DNA of 64,000 nt from Propionibacterium cyclohexanicum (GTDB taxonomy: Bacteria; Actinomycetota; Actinomycetes; Propionibacteriales; Propionibacteriaceae), in contig NZ_FOGZ01000002.1 in assembly GCF_900111365.1 (NCBI RefSeq), forward strand, positions 149,199 through 213,198. Reading direction: 5' to 3'. Below are positions 54,370 to 64,000 of this stretch, one piece after another (the first letter of the stretch is position 1; each line of letters opens with the position of its first letter). Made by a program: the position numbers and the translations under genes. The notes beneath the pieces were generated by a model. That model was not told the origin of the DNA. It saw only the letters and a program-made list of their open reading frames with translations, and did not search any database.

Positions 54370-55569
54370 TCAGCCGAGCACATCCCGGGTCACCGCATCG
54401 GCGAGCAGCCGGCCGGCCACGGTCAGCCGAAAGCGCCCGTCGTGCTCGACGACCAGCCCCCGGTCCAGCTGGGGGCTCATCCGCGCCCGCTCGGTCTCGT
54501 CGAGTTCGGCGAGCGGCAGCCCGTCGCGCAACCGCAGCTCGAGCAGGACGCGTTCCTCGTGCCGGGTCGCGGCGTCGAGCAGTTCGTGCCCCTCGACGGG
54601 CAGGCGACGACGCGACAGCATGGTGGCGTAGCGCATCGGGTGTTTGACGTTCCACCAGCGCACGCCGTCCAGATGGCTGTGGGCACCCGGCCCGATCCCC
54701 CACCAGTCGTCGCTGTGCCAGTAGGCCAGGTTGTGCCGGGCCTCGTGACCCGGCCGTGCCCAGTTGCTGATCTCGTAGTTGCCCAGTCCGGCGGCGTCGA
54801 GCAGGCGTTCGGCGAGCAGATATTTGTCGGCCTGGTCGTCATCGTCGGGGGCCGGCAGCTCGCCGCGGCGCACCTTGCGTGCCATGGCCGTTCCGGGCTC
54901 GACGATGAGGCTGTAGGCGCTCACGTGTTCGGGATCCACGCTCACAGCGGCCTCGAGGCTGGCCTGCCAACTGGCCATCGATTCGCCGGGCGTGCCATAG
55001 ATGAGATCCAGCGAGACATCGGTGAATCCCGCGGCGTGGGCCCAGCGCGCCACCTGGAGGGCCCGGCCTGGAGTGTGGTGACGGTCCAAGGTGGCGAGCA
55101 CCTGCTCGTCGGCGGACTGCATGCCGAGACTGAGCCGGGTGAATCCTGCCGCGAGAAGGGCCTCCAGGCGGGACTCGTCGAGGGTCTCCGGGTTGGCCTC
55201 GAGACTCACTTCCGCGCCGGGAGCCAGGCCGAAACGCTCGCGCAGGGCAGCGAGCACCACGGCGAGCTGCTGGTCGGACGCCATGGTCGGCGTGCCTCCG
55301 CCGAAGAAGACGGTGCTCAGAGCCGGGGCCCCGGCACCCAGGGTCTGCCGCGCCAACTCGATCTCGGTGAGCGCCGCCGCCACATACTCGCCGACCTGCA
55401 TCCCAGGTAGCTGGGAGGCTGTGTAGGTGTTGAAGTCGCAGTATCCGCACCGCGTCGCGCAGAAGGGCACGTGCACATAGCAGGACAGCTGCCGTCCGGG
55501 ATGGGCAACCAGCCGCTCCAGCGGCAGCCGCGCGTCCTCGCTGCGGGCGGATCCGGTGACGGCGGGCAT
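54370..55569 (-). CDS. hemW: Radical SAM protein HemW
   Basis: Heme-binding radical SAM protein of 399 residues, related to but distinct from coproporphyrinogen dehydrogenase HemN. The cluster motif is CATRCGYCDFNTYT (C-x3-C-x2-C without the extra Cys of HemN). VFFGGGTPTMAS, VSLEANPETL, RLSLGMQS and DLIYGTPGES follow. The HemW C-terminal domain includes NYEISNWARPGHEARHNLAYW. ATG 55569 is used; the longer frame overlaps the divergent rhomboid gene. Confidence 0.92.
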   Translation of the reverse strand: MPAVTGSARSEDARLPLERLVAHPGRQLSCYVHVPFCATRCGYCDFNTYTASQLPGMQVGEYVAAALTEIELARQTLGAGAPALSTVFFGGGTPTMASDQQLAVVLAALRERFGLAPGAEVSLEANPETLDESRLEALLAAGFTRLSLGMQSADEQVLATLDRHHTPGRALQVARWAHAAGFTDVSLDLIYGTPGESMASWQASLEAAVSVDPEHVSAYSLIVEPGTAMARKVRRGELPAPDDDDQADKYLLAERLLDAAGLGNYEISNWARPGHEARHNLAYWHSDDWWGIGPGAHSHLDGVRWWNVKHPMRYATMLSRRRLPVEGHELLDAATRHEERVLLELRLRDGLPLAELDETERARMSPQLDRGLVVEHDGRFRLTVAGRLLADAVTRDVLG

Positions 55570-55690
55570 GGGGCCAGTGTAGGAAGCCGGCCGGCATGCG
55601 CGGCCGCGCCCGAGCTCACATCCGAAGTGCGACACTCGTGCCTCAGCCCAGCTGATGACCAGCCCTTGCCCGGTTTGCAAGACTTGCCCC

Positions 55691-56272
55691 ATGAGCGAGC
55701 TCGACCGTAGGTACGCCGGCCGCGTTGAGCTGTCACGTCCCGGCCCGGCCGCCGTGACGATGATCTCGATCACGGCCGTCATGTGGGTGGTGCAGTTCTT
55801 CAACGCTGCGATGGGTGGCGCGCTGGATTTCTATGGCATCCACGCGCTGTGGCCCAGTGGGCTCCTCGGCATCGTCACCGCCCCCTTCCTGCATGGCAGC
55901 TGGGAGCACCTCATGAGCAATTCGCTGCCATTGCTCGTGCTCGGCTGGCTCACCCTGCTCGGCGGCACCCGCCAGTGGATCCGGGCAAGTCTGGTGATCA
56001 TGGTCTGCTCGGGCCTGTTCGCCTGGACCTTCAGCCCGCCCGGGAGTCTGACCATCGGGGCGAGCGGAATCGTCTTCGGCTACCTCAGCTATCTCCTCTC
56101 CCGCGGCCTGGTGACCCGTCGGATCCGCGACATTCTCCTTGCCGTGATCGTCTTCGCCGTCTACGGCTCGGTGCTGTGGGGCGTGCTGCCGGGGCAGTAC
56201 GGCGTGAGCTGGCAGGCCCATCTGGGCGGCGCGCTGGGCGGCGTGCTCGCAGCCACCAGGCTGCGGCGCTGA
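55691..56272 (+). CDS. Short rhomboid-family intramembrane protease
   Basis: A 193-residue, six-helix rhomboid without extra domains. The first His/Asn helix is GSWEHLMSNSLPLLVLGW, the serine lies in LTIGASGIVFGYLSYLL and the catalytic His in VSWQAHLGGALGG. All catalytic residues are present. It is divergent from hemW, with 121 bp between them. It is unrelated in architecture to the longer rhomboid at 5959, so the window carries two. Confidence 0.88.
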   Translation: MSELDRRYAGRVELSRPGPAAVTMISITAVMWVVQFFNAAMGGALDFYGIHALWPSGLLGIVTAPFLHGSWEHLMSNSLPLLVLGWLTLLGGTRQWIRASLVIMVCSGLFAWTFSPPGSLTIGASGIVFGYLSYLLSRGLVTRRIRDILLAVIVFAVYGSVLWGVLPGQYGVSWQAHLGGALGGVLAATRLRR

Positions 56273-56344
56273 CGATCACCCGGCACTGACGACACTTCGA
56301 CCGACGACAGCTTAGGGTGCGGTCGTTCGAGAGCCCGGCGTGCT

Positions 56345-58174
<1,830 letters not shown>

Positions 58175-58345
58175 TGCGATGGCACTCCTCGACTGGAAAG
58201 GCGCCACGGACTGTGGCGTCCACCCATTGTTCCACGGGAGGCCGGTACCTCTCCCGCCGGCGGCCGGACCCGGGCTCGCACCACGAGCGCCGGGCCGGTC
58301 GCCGCAGATCTGGGACCTCGCGATGTCACCGGTCGACGTCGCGAT

Positions 58346-58972
58346 TCATGCGCCCGAGCGTGCCGGCGCGGGTTCGGGCGGCAGGGGCCGCGCCTGGCCG
58401 CGCGCGGCGACGAAGCCGGCCACCGCCATGGCCGCCCCCACCACGATGAGCGCGATCCCGACCACCAAGGCGATGGTGCCGATGAGCCAGAAGGCGTAGG
58501 AGGTGAGCAGCATGGCGCGCAGCGTGTTGCCCTGGAAGAGGGTCGTGCGCAATGAGCTGAGGGAGACGACCGTGGCGTCCTTGGCGACCTCGTCCGCGCT
58601 CTTGCCCTGCGCCTGCAATGCGGCTTTGTGCTCGTTGATCTTGTCCCCGACTCCCTCGTACATCGTGCCTTCAGGCAGGCCCGCTGCCTTGACGGCGGCC
58701 TCCATATGGGCCCAGATGTAGTGATTCGCGAAGGCTTGGGCCTGTGTACCGGTCGTCATCTGTTCGCCGATGAAGGGTTTGAGGGCATCCTTGTCCTTCT
58801 GATCGGCCAGCGCGTCGATGCCGGCCTGGTTGGGCATGGTGATGTTCTCCTGCTTGAGCTGGCCGGTCACATAGTTGTGGGCGAACAGCCCGCCGGCCAG
58901 CGCACCGATGCCGACGAGGACCAGGACCACCCCCACGATTCTCAGCAGGTTCGTGTAGATCGAGCGATTCAT
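58346..58972 (-). CDS. Two-helix membrane protein of unknown function
   Basis: The 208-residue protein has an N-terminal helix ([21 protein letters not shown]), an extracytoplasmic domain of about 120 polar residues ([40 protein letters not shown]) and one or two C-terminal helices ending in a Pro/Ala tail. Similar actinobacterial proteins exist, often with arbitrary names. I assign no function. Start ATG 58972 ([13 protein letters not shown]). It lies between lepA and rpsT. Confidence 0.72.
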   Translation of the reverse strand: MNRSIYTNLLRIVGVVLVLVGIGALAGGLFAHNYVTGQLKQENITMPNQAGIDALADQKDKDALKPFIGEQMTTGTQAQAFANHYIWAHMEAAVKAAGLPEGTMYEGVGDKINEHKAALQAQGKSADEVAKDATVVSLSSLRTTLFQGNTLRAMLLTSYAFWLIGTIALVVGIALIVVGAAMAVAGFVAARGQARPLPPEPAPARSGA

Positions 58973-59200
58973 GATGTCAATGACCTCCCGGCCGTCCTCG
59001 CTGACGGCGCTTCTCACTGGGAAACCGCCACTGCCTGTGACGTGCCGCAATTGTCCCACGGGAACCTCGCGCGGCCAGGCCACATCGGGTCAGCGGATCG
59101 ACGCCCTGGGGCGCGGCTGGCCCCGCTGACCCCGCAATGGTATTGTGATGGGCCGCGCCCCGTGGCGCTCACCCAGTTCTTTCGACCAGAGGTTTTTCAC

Positions 59201-59461
59201 GTGGCAAACATCAAGTCCCAGAAGAAGCGCATCAAGACCAATGAGAAGGCTCGCCAGCGCAACAAGGCTGTGAAGTCTGCGCTGCGCACCCACGTGCGCA
59301 ACTTCCGTGAGGCTGTCGCTGCCGGCGACAAGGACAAGGCCCTCGAGCTGGCCGCGGTCGCGAATCGTCAGCTCGACAAGGCGGTGTCGAAGGGCGTCAT
59401 CCACGCCAACCAGGCCGCCAACCGCAAGTCGTCGATTTCGCTGACCGCAGCGTCGCTCTGA
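59201..59461 (+). CDS. rpsT: 30S ribosomal protein S20
   Basis: An 86-residue, Lys/Arg-rich helical protein binding 16S rRNA. The sequence [20 protein letters not shown], then [12 protein letters not shown] and [19 protein letters not shown], is the S20 pattern. The start is GTG at 59201, with GAGG eight bases upstream. It is followed by a terminator hairpin and is divergent from the unknown membrane protein gene. Confidence 0.97.
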   Translation: MANIKSQKKRIKTNEKARQRNKAVKSALRTHVRNFREAVAAGDKDKALELAAVANRQLDKAVSKGVIHANQAANRKSSISLTAASL

Positions 59462-59498
59462 CCTGTCTGCTCACGCCGCCGCGCGTCATCACTGACCA

Positions 59499-59532
59499 GC
59501 GCCCCGATCCTCACTGGGTGGTCGGGGCGCTT
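59499..59532 (+). terminator. rpsT terminator
   Basis: GCGCCCCGA (59499-59507) and TCGGGGCGC (59522-59530) form a 9-bp perfect stem with a 14-base loop, followed by TT, 38 bases after the rpsT stop codon. Confidence 0.75.
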
Positions 59533-59584
59533 CGTGGTGCCCCCAGACACCGTTCGGCCTTTTGGCGCGAGCCGATACAGCACG

Positions 59585-60274
59585 ATGAGTGAGAGCACGA
59601 TGACCGACAACCGGCATTACGGCGATCGGGCCGGGTCGGCGATGCATTTCGGGCCGACTCTCAGTGAATCCCTGCAGGCCTTCGCCCCCGCCGTCGGCGG
59701 ACTTGCAGTGGCGGCGCTCATCCTGGCCGCCTCCTGGTCCAACCATCGCGCCACGGTGATGAGCGGCGGGGGGCTGGTCATCGCGGCCCTCGCGGTGCTG
59801 TCCGGCGTGCTGGAGTACCGCGACCTACCGAGGCGGGAGCTCCTGTTCGCCGGCCAGACCATCCGCGTACGCCACCGCGGCCGCCGCGAAGTTGAGCTGC
59901 GGACGGGGGAGCTGGCCCTGGTACAGCTGGTCACCGTGCCGGATCCCCTGTGGCATGTCGTGCCGCGCCAGCGAGTGTGGCTCGAGTTCCAGGCGCTGGA
60001 CACGGCATCGGACATGGGGCGCCGTGACGGCGCCATCGCCGACTACGAGTCCGCAGGGGACGAGGCAGGGGCCGGAGGCCTGCGGGTGCCGCTCGGCTAT
60101 GGTCGGGGCAGATTGGCCGCCCTCGACACCCTCCTGCGCCAGAAGCTGCCGAGCTATTCGGGCGTGCGCCACGAACCGCGCCGCAGGCCGGTGATTCTCA
60201 GGCGCTCCGGGCGTCGTCAAGGCTCAGCAGCAGCTGTTCCAGGGCGAACTCGGGGTCGGTCGCCGCGCCCTTGA
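59585..60274 (+). CDS. Membrane protein of unknown function
   Basis: The product of about 229 residues begins MSESTMTDNRHYG, or MTDNRHYG from 59600. It has two close hydrophobic segments (AVGGLAVAALILAASW, GGGLVIAALAVLSGVL) and a C-terminal soluble beta domain (QTIRVRHRGRREVELRTGEL, LRVPLGYGRGRLAALDTLL). This layout resembles small PH-like membrane-anchored domains (inference). Its last 77 bases overlap the 3' end of holA, tail to tail, so the final 25 residues may be a recent extension. Confidence 0.68.
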   Translation: MSESTMTDNRHYGDRAGSAMHFGPTLSESLQAFAPAVGGLAVAALILAASWSNHRATVMSGGGLVIAALAVLSGVLEYRDLPRRELLFAGQTIRVRHRGRREVELRTGELALVQLVTVPDPLWHVVPRQRVWLEFQALDTASDMGRRDGAIADYESAGDEAGAGGLRVPLGYGRGRLAALDTLLRQKLPSYSGVRHEPRRRPVILRRSGRRQGSAAAVPGRTRGRSPRP

Positions 60275-61169
60275 CTGCGGCATCAGCCCTGGCCACTGCA
60301 ACAATGGCTGGGCCCATTGCGGATGCATGCCAGTGGCGCGCCTGGCGTGCAAGGGTCTTGAGCTTCCACGGCGGCGCACCCACCGCCCGTGCCATCTCGG
60401 CATCGGACAGACGCGATGAACGCAACTCCAGGTAGTTTCCCAGCGAGCGCAGCGAGCTGGCGAGGGCACTGGTGATGAGCACTGGCGCCACCCCGCACGA
60501 GAGGGCCCAGCGCAGCCGCTCGAGAGCCTGACCGGTGTGCCCGGCCAGCACATCGTCACTTACCACGAAACTGGACACCTCGGCGCGCCCCGCGAAATAG
60601 CGGCCGACCATCTCGACGCTGAGGCGCTCCCCTGCCCAGTCGCTGGCGAGCTGGCTCACCGCGGCGGCAAGTGAGCGAAGATCGCTGCCCACCGCATCGA
60701 TGAGCGCCTGGGCTGCTCCCTGATCCATCTTCACGCCGGCGTGCCGGGCTTCGGCAGTGACGAAGCCCACGAGCTCCCAGGCCTTGGGACCGACTGCCTC
60801 CACGACATGCACCTTGGCCTTGCGCAGCCGGTCTGCGACACCCCGGCCCTTGGTGCCCCCCTGGTGCTGCACGACGAGGCACAGCTCATCGCCGGGCGCG
60901 GCTGCCAGGGCGACCAGCGCGTCGGCGGCGCCGGGTTCGAGCAACTGGGCCGAGTCGACGACGACGACGCTGAGCGAGGTGAACAGTGAGCCCCCGGCAG
61001 CCTCGAGCAGATCGGCCGCGCTCATCCGTGACCCATCGAGTTCGCTGCGCTGCACGTCAGGGTGCTCAGCCTGCGCGGCGGCGAGCAGGCGAGCCACTGC
61101 CCGCTCGGCCAGGAGGGTCTCGGGACCAAGGACGAGCGTGGCGGTACCGAAGACCGATTCGCGAGCCAC
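60198..61169 (-). CDS. holA: DNA polymerase III subunit delta
   Basis: Clamp-loader subunit that opens the sliding clamp, 323 residues. It has the diverged AAA+ fold of HolA: SELDGSRMSAADLLEAAGG, SLFTSLSVVVVDSAQLL, VVQHQGGTKGRGVADRLRKA, and the helical collar domain (VAPVLITSALASSLRSLGNYLELRS, SLDDARSA end). It lies downstream of comEC on the same strand, the standard comEA-comEC-holA order. Confidence 0.92.
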   Translation of the reverse strand: MARESVFGTATLVLGPETLLAERAVARLLAAAQAEHPDVQRSELDGSRMSAADLLEAAGGSLFTSLSVVVVDSAQLLEPGAADALVALAAAPGDELCLVVQHQGGTKGRGVADRLRKAKVHVVEAVGPKAWELVGFVTAEARHAGVKMDQGAAQALIDAVGSDLRSLAAAVSQLASDWAGERLSVEMVGRYFAGRAEVSSFVVSDDVLAGHTGQALERLRWALSCGVAPVLITSALASSLRSLGNYLELRSSRLSDAEMARAVGAPPWKLKTLARQARHWHASAMGPAIVAVARADAAVKGAATDPEFALEQLLLSLDDARSA

Positions 61170-61217
61170 GTGACCATGGTGCCACCCGGCACCGACAATT
61201 GCCGCCGGCTCGAGTCG

Positions 61218-63665
61218 TCACCTCCTGCTCACCAACTGGAGGCGCCCCTCGCCCAGTTGACGCACCGCTACATCCCCCTGCTGGTCGGTACGGGCGGTGG
61301 TCATGGCGTGGCGCGCGAGTCTGGCGAGAGTTCTGGGCGTGGGGTGACCGTAGCCGTTGTCCTTTCCCGCACTCACCAGCGCGACCCGTGCGCCGGTGGC
61401 GGCCAGGAAATCCTCGTCCTGGTCGGCGGAACCGTGGTGCGGGACCTTCAGCACATCGGCGTGCAGGTCAAGACCGCTGGCGAGCGCGATTCGCTGGGCG
61501 GACGCGCCCATGTCACCAGTGACCAAGACGCTCAGCCCTGGCACGCTGATTCGGCCCAGGATGCTCGAATCGTTCTCAGCGGCGCTCTCCCCCTCCCCGC
61601 CGGTGGGCCCGACACCGTCCTTGACAGCGCCGCCAGCAGTGCCCGCCGCACCCGCCGCGGCCTGGAGGGTCTGCCAGCTCGCCGTGCCGACGCCGAAACG
61701 GTCACCTGCCGCCGCGGACCTCATCGGGGTGGCGTGGCCTGCCAGTGTCTCGCGCACCCGGGCTGCTTCGCGGACAGGTGAGGCGAGCGGGTTGATGAGC
61801 GCTGCATCGACCCTAGCCACGCGGTACACACCGTCCAGCCCCCCAACGTGGTCCGCATGGAAATGGCTGATCACGAGCAGCGCGACACGGGTGATTGCAC
61901 TGTTGCGCAGGCAGCCAGCCATCGCATCCGGCTCTGGTCCGGTATCGACGAGGATGGCAGTGGTGGGGCCGGTGCGCACCAGCGTTGCGTCACCCTGGCC
62001 GACATCGCAACTGATCACCGTCCAGTCATCGGGCCAGCCGGGCGGCTGAGGGCGCCACAGGCATGCACCGACTGCGGCAAGGGCCAGCAGCAGGCACAGC
62101 AGTGGGCGCGCGATGAGACGGTCGATGAGCCAGGCGAGGGCAGCGCACATCGCGCAGAGCACCATCACCGCGAGGGGCGTGGCAGGCCAGCTGAGAGTTG
62201 TGGCCGGCAGGTCCGCAGCGCGGTGGGCGACGAGGATGATTGTCTCGGCGCACCAGCCGGCCAGCCATCCTAGGGCCACACCGACGCTGGGCAGAACCAC
62301 ACCCGCCGCCCCAGCAGCCATGCCCAGGACGGTCACTGGACCCACGAACGGCGCCACCAGGGCATTCGCGGCCACGGCACTCATGCTCACCGATCCCGAG
62401 AGGGCCGTGACCAGCGGCTGGGTGGCGATCTGTGCGGCGAGCGGAACACAGATCGACTCCGCAAGCCAGGCACCTGCCCACCGGCGCATCCGCCGCTGCC
62501 AGCGACCCGCCCAGCACAGGATCCCGCCGGTCGCCGCCGCCGAGAGTGCGAATCCCCAGCTGCGGGCCAACCATGGATCGGCGAGCACGAGGACCCAGAC
62601 CGCCACGGACAGCTGGCGCAGGCCGGGCGGCCCGACACCTCGCCGCCCGGTGGCGGCCAGCGCGACGAGACCCATGGCAGCGGCCCTCACGACGCTCGGC
62701 TCGGAACGGCACAGCACGATGAAGCCGATCACCACGGGAAAGGCCAGGGTTCGCAAGGCCCAGCCCCGCACGCCGAGCATGCGGGCGCAGCTGAGCACGA
62801 AGATGAGCATGAGGGTGAGGTTCGTGCCCGAGACGGCGGTGAGGTGGGTCAATCCGGCGGTCTTGAAATCGGCCTCGAGTGAGCTGGACAGGCCGGACAC
62901 GTCGCCGACCACCAGTGCGGGCACGAGACCGGCCTGCTCGGGGGTGCTCGCGGACATCGACGAAACCAAGGCGGCGCGCACCCGGTTGAGGACGGTATCG
63001 AGCGGACCGGGTGGCGCCAGGATCCGGGGAGCGCTGGAGACAGCTATCCGCGCCGCGGTAGCTCGCGTCCGGTCGCTGGGCTCGGATGCCTTGCCAAGCA
63101 CCGTGATTCTCTGCCCAACACCCAGGGCCATGAGTTCACGGCGTCGGTCACCGGAGGCCACGAGTTCGGCGGGGACGCGCAGGCGCGAGGTCTGGCCATG
63201 GATCTGCGCCTGCTGCACGCTGACACGGACAACTGCTGCCGGCGGGAGTCCCGCCCTGGCACCGAACTCGCGCGGATCGGAGCGCACAGTGGCCACGACC
63301 TCGACGACCGCGTGATCGCGGCCGGCCTGGGCAAGCAACGATGTGCCGACCAGCTCGGTCTGTGCGAGCGCACAGACCGCGGAGCTGAGGCCAACGAGGG
63401 CGCAGCCCGCCAGGAGCCAGCGCTTGCGGTGCGCACCCCACGCGGCGAGCCCTCCCAGGGCCGCCCCGATTCCCCACGCAATGGGATGGGGCACAGCGAG
63501 CACCGCCCATGCAACAGCCCACGCGCACAACGCCGGTGCCACCAACCGCAGATCTGCTCTGGCGCTGCCGGGCAGCGGCTCGTCCCGGTCCGGCCAAGTC
63601 CCCGGGCCATCCGTGACCGGATGGCCCGGGTCAGCGTCCCTGTACCCGTCACGAGACGGCGACAC
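61218..63665 (-). CDS. comEC: ComEC/Rec2 family DNA-uptake channel protein
   Basis: An 815-residue polytopic membrane protein. The N-terminal helices and OB-like region are followed by the competence domain (TAVSGTNLTLMLIFVLSCARML, RSEPSVVRAAAMGLVAL). The C-terminal metallo-beta-lactamase-like domain has SCDVGQGDATLVRTG, ILVDTGPEP, ISHFHADHVGGLDGVYRV and VPHHGSADQDEDFL. It imports single-stranded DNA in natural transformation. The GTG at 63665 overlaps the comEA stop by 17 bases. The gene looks intact although comEA upstream is broken. Confidence 0.92.
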   Translation of the reverse strand: MSPSRDGYRDADPGHPVTDGPGTWPDRDEPLPGSARADLRLVAPALCAWAVAWAVLAVPHPIAWGIGAALGGLAAWGAHRKRWLLAGCALVGLSSAVCALAQTELVGTSLLAQAGRDHAVVEVVATVRSDPREFGARAGLPPAAVVRVSVQQAQIHGQTSRLRVPAELVASGDRRRELMALGVGQRITVLGKASEPSDRTRATAARIAVSSAPRILAPPGPLDTVLNRVRAALVSSMSASTPEQAGLVPALVVGDVSGLSSSLEADFKTAGLTHLTAVSGTNLTLMLIFVLSCARMLGVRGWALRTLAFPVVIGFIVLCRSEPSVVRAAAMGLVALAATGRRGVGPPGLRQLSVAVWVLVLADPWLARSWGFALSAAATGGILCWAGRWQRRMRRWAGAWLAESICVPLAAQIATQPLVTALSGSVSMSAVAANALVAPFVGPVTVLGMAAGAAGVVLPSVGVALGWLAGWCAETIILVAHRAADLPATTLSWPATPLAVMVLCAMCAALAWLIDRLIARPLLCLLLALAAVGACLWRPQPPGWPDDWTVISCDVGQGDATLVRTGPTTAILVDTGPEPDAMAGCLRNSAITRVALLVISHFHADHVGGLDGVYRVARVDAALINPLASPVREAARVRETLAGHATPMRSAAAGDRFGVGTASWQTLQAAAGAAGTAGGAVKDGVGPTGGEGESAAENDSSILGRISVPGLSVLVTGDMGASAQRIALASGLDLHADVLKVPHHGSADQDEDFLAATGARVALVSAGKDNGYGHPTPRTLARLARHAMTTARTDQQGDVAVRQLGEGRLQLVSRR
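63601..63630. repeat. 12-bp hairpin within the first codons of comEC
   Basis: CCCGGGCCATCC (63601-63612) and GGATGGCCCGGG (63619-63630) are perfect arms around GTGACC. On the comEC transcript the hairpin falls about 36-65 bases after the start codon. Confidence 0.6.
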
Positions 63666-63906
63666 GGTCTTTCACCTTCTCGAATAGAGCTGGACCGATA
63701 CCGGCCACCTCTTGAAGCTCTTCGACACGGCTGAAGCGGCTGTGCTCGGTGCGCCATTCGATGATCCGGTTGGCGATCACCGGGCCGATTCCCGGCAGCG
63801 CGTCCAGCGCACTCGCGTCCGCGGTGTTGAGGTTCACGCGAGTGGTGCCGGAGGAGCCCGCTGCAGCACCTGCAGCAACGCTGCCGCCCGCTACACCGGT
63901 ATTGGC
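63649..63906 (-). pseudogene. comEA: comEA C-terminal part, cut off by an ISL3-like element
   Basis: The remaining frame encodes a Gly/Ala/Ser linker (TGVAGGSVAAGAAAGSSG) and the helix-hairpin-helix DNA-binding domain: VNLNTADASALDALPGIGP, ANRIIEWR, FSRVEELQEVAGIGPALFEKVK. ComEA normally also has an N-terminal membrane anchor and an SLBB-like region; these are absent because the frame ends at the insertion-sequence boundary (63907). The in-frame TGA at 63913-63915 belongs to the transposase. The remaining part could be translated only from the internal GTG at 63837. The 5' half should lie beyond the window, past the element. Confidence 0.8.
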
Positions 63907-64000
63907 GGCTCTTCACAGATGAGGGTGTAGGTGGGGTCTGAAGCCGCCGGTCTCGAGCAGGCTGCGGGCGATGTAGTTGGTGAGGTTGCGGAAGCCGAGG
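63907..64000. mobile_element. End of an ISL3-like insertion sequence in comEA
   Basis: Reading from 63907 the plus strand begins GGCTCTTCACAGATGAGG, the GG(C/T)TCTT-type terminal repeat known for ISL3-family elements. Just inside it, on the minus strand, is the C-terminus of a transposase frame. ISL3 elements create 8-bp target duplications; the candidate copy at this side is GTATTGGC (63899-63906). The other end lies outside the window. Confidence 0.75.
63913..64000 (-). CDS. ISL3-like transposase, last 28 codons
   Basis: The partial minus-strand frame from the window edge reads GFRNLTNYIARSLLETGGF, then RPHLHPHL and TGA at 63915-63913. This tail resembles the end of ISL3 (IS204/IS1001/IS1165-type) transposases, where G(F)RN...NYR(A)R precedes the stop close to the terminal repeat. 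Everything upstream is outside the window. Confidence 0.65.
   Translation of the reverse strand, partial: LGFRNLTNYIARSLLETGGFRPHLHPHL

Overview
The window is a 64 kb chromosomal segment of a high-GC Gram-positive bacterium, almost certainly an actinomycete of the Propionibacteriaceae (Propionibacterium/Acidipropionibacterium type). The reasons are a pyrophosphate-dependent phosphofructokinase of the propionibacterial type, many GTG starts, actinobacterial families (PAC2, DUF3097, DUF5709, DUF4870, Zur, NrtR), and the gene order hrcA-dnaJ-rsmE, phoH-ybeY-CBS protein-era-recO-uppS, and hemW-lepA-rpsT-holA-comEC-comEA. This assignment is inference from gene content; no search was run.

Layout. 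1-12 kb: a small membrane protein divergent from a LysR regulator, a phosphatase-glnS pair, PAC2 and PIG-L deacetylase genes, a rhomboid protease, a cell-wall-anchored class A acid phosphatase broken by an in-frame amber codon, a YciO-family gene with a TadE/G-like gene, and the PPi-phosphofructokinase gene. 12-19 kb: tRNA-Asn, a short sigma-70 protein, dnaG, dgt and dusB. 18-23 kb: the NAD de novo module, with the nrtR repressor gene divergent from nadABC and a double palindrome between them. 23-28 kb: glyS, zur with a Zur-box-like palindrome, a cobalamin riboswitch in front of an apparently crippled tyrosine recombinase gene, recO and uppS. 28-36 kb: a DUF4870 protein, leuA with a leucine leader peptide, an amidohydrolase, era, a CBS-domain protein, ybeY and phoH. 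37-47 kb: an MHS transporter, tgt, a metallophosphoesterase, the rsmE-dnaJ-hrcA operon under a CIRCE operator, an inositol-monophosphatase-family gene and DUF3097.

46.8-54.4 kb separates DUF3097 from hemW, which are usually close together in actinobacteria. It holds an IS30 transposase remnant, a markedly lower-GC segment with an MFS exporter and a truncated M13 metallopeptidase, an alcohol dehydrogenase with four short repeats upstream, and a four-gene polar amino acid ABC transporter. 54.4-64 kb returns to the conserved order hemW, a second rhomboid, lepA, rpsT, holA and comEC. It ends at a comEA gene cut by an ISL3-like insertion sequence that runs off the window.

Most genes are housekeeping: translation, tRNA modification, replication, cofactor synthesis and heat shock. 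The observations most worth a second look are the riboswitch-recombinase pair, the low-GC remnant island, the amber-interrupted surface phosphatase, the IS-disrupted comEA, the leu leader and the NrtR operator. Convergent gene pairs are often separated by long perfect hairpins without a T-tract, which I read as actinobacterial terminators.
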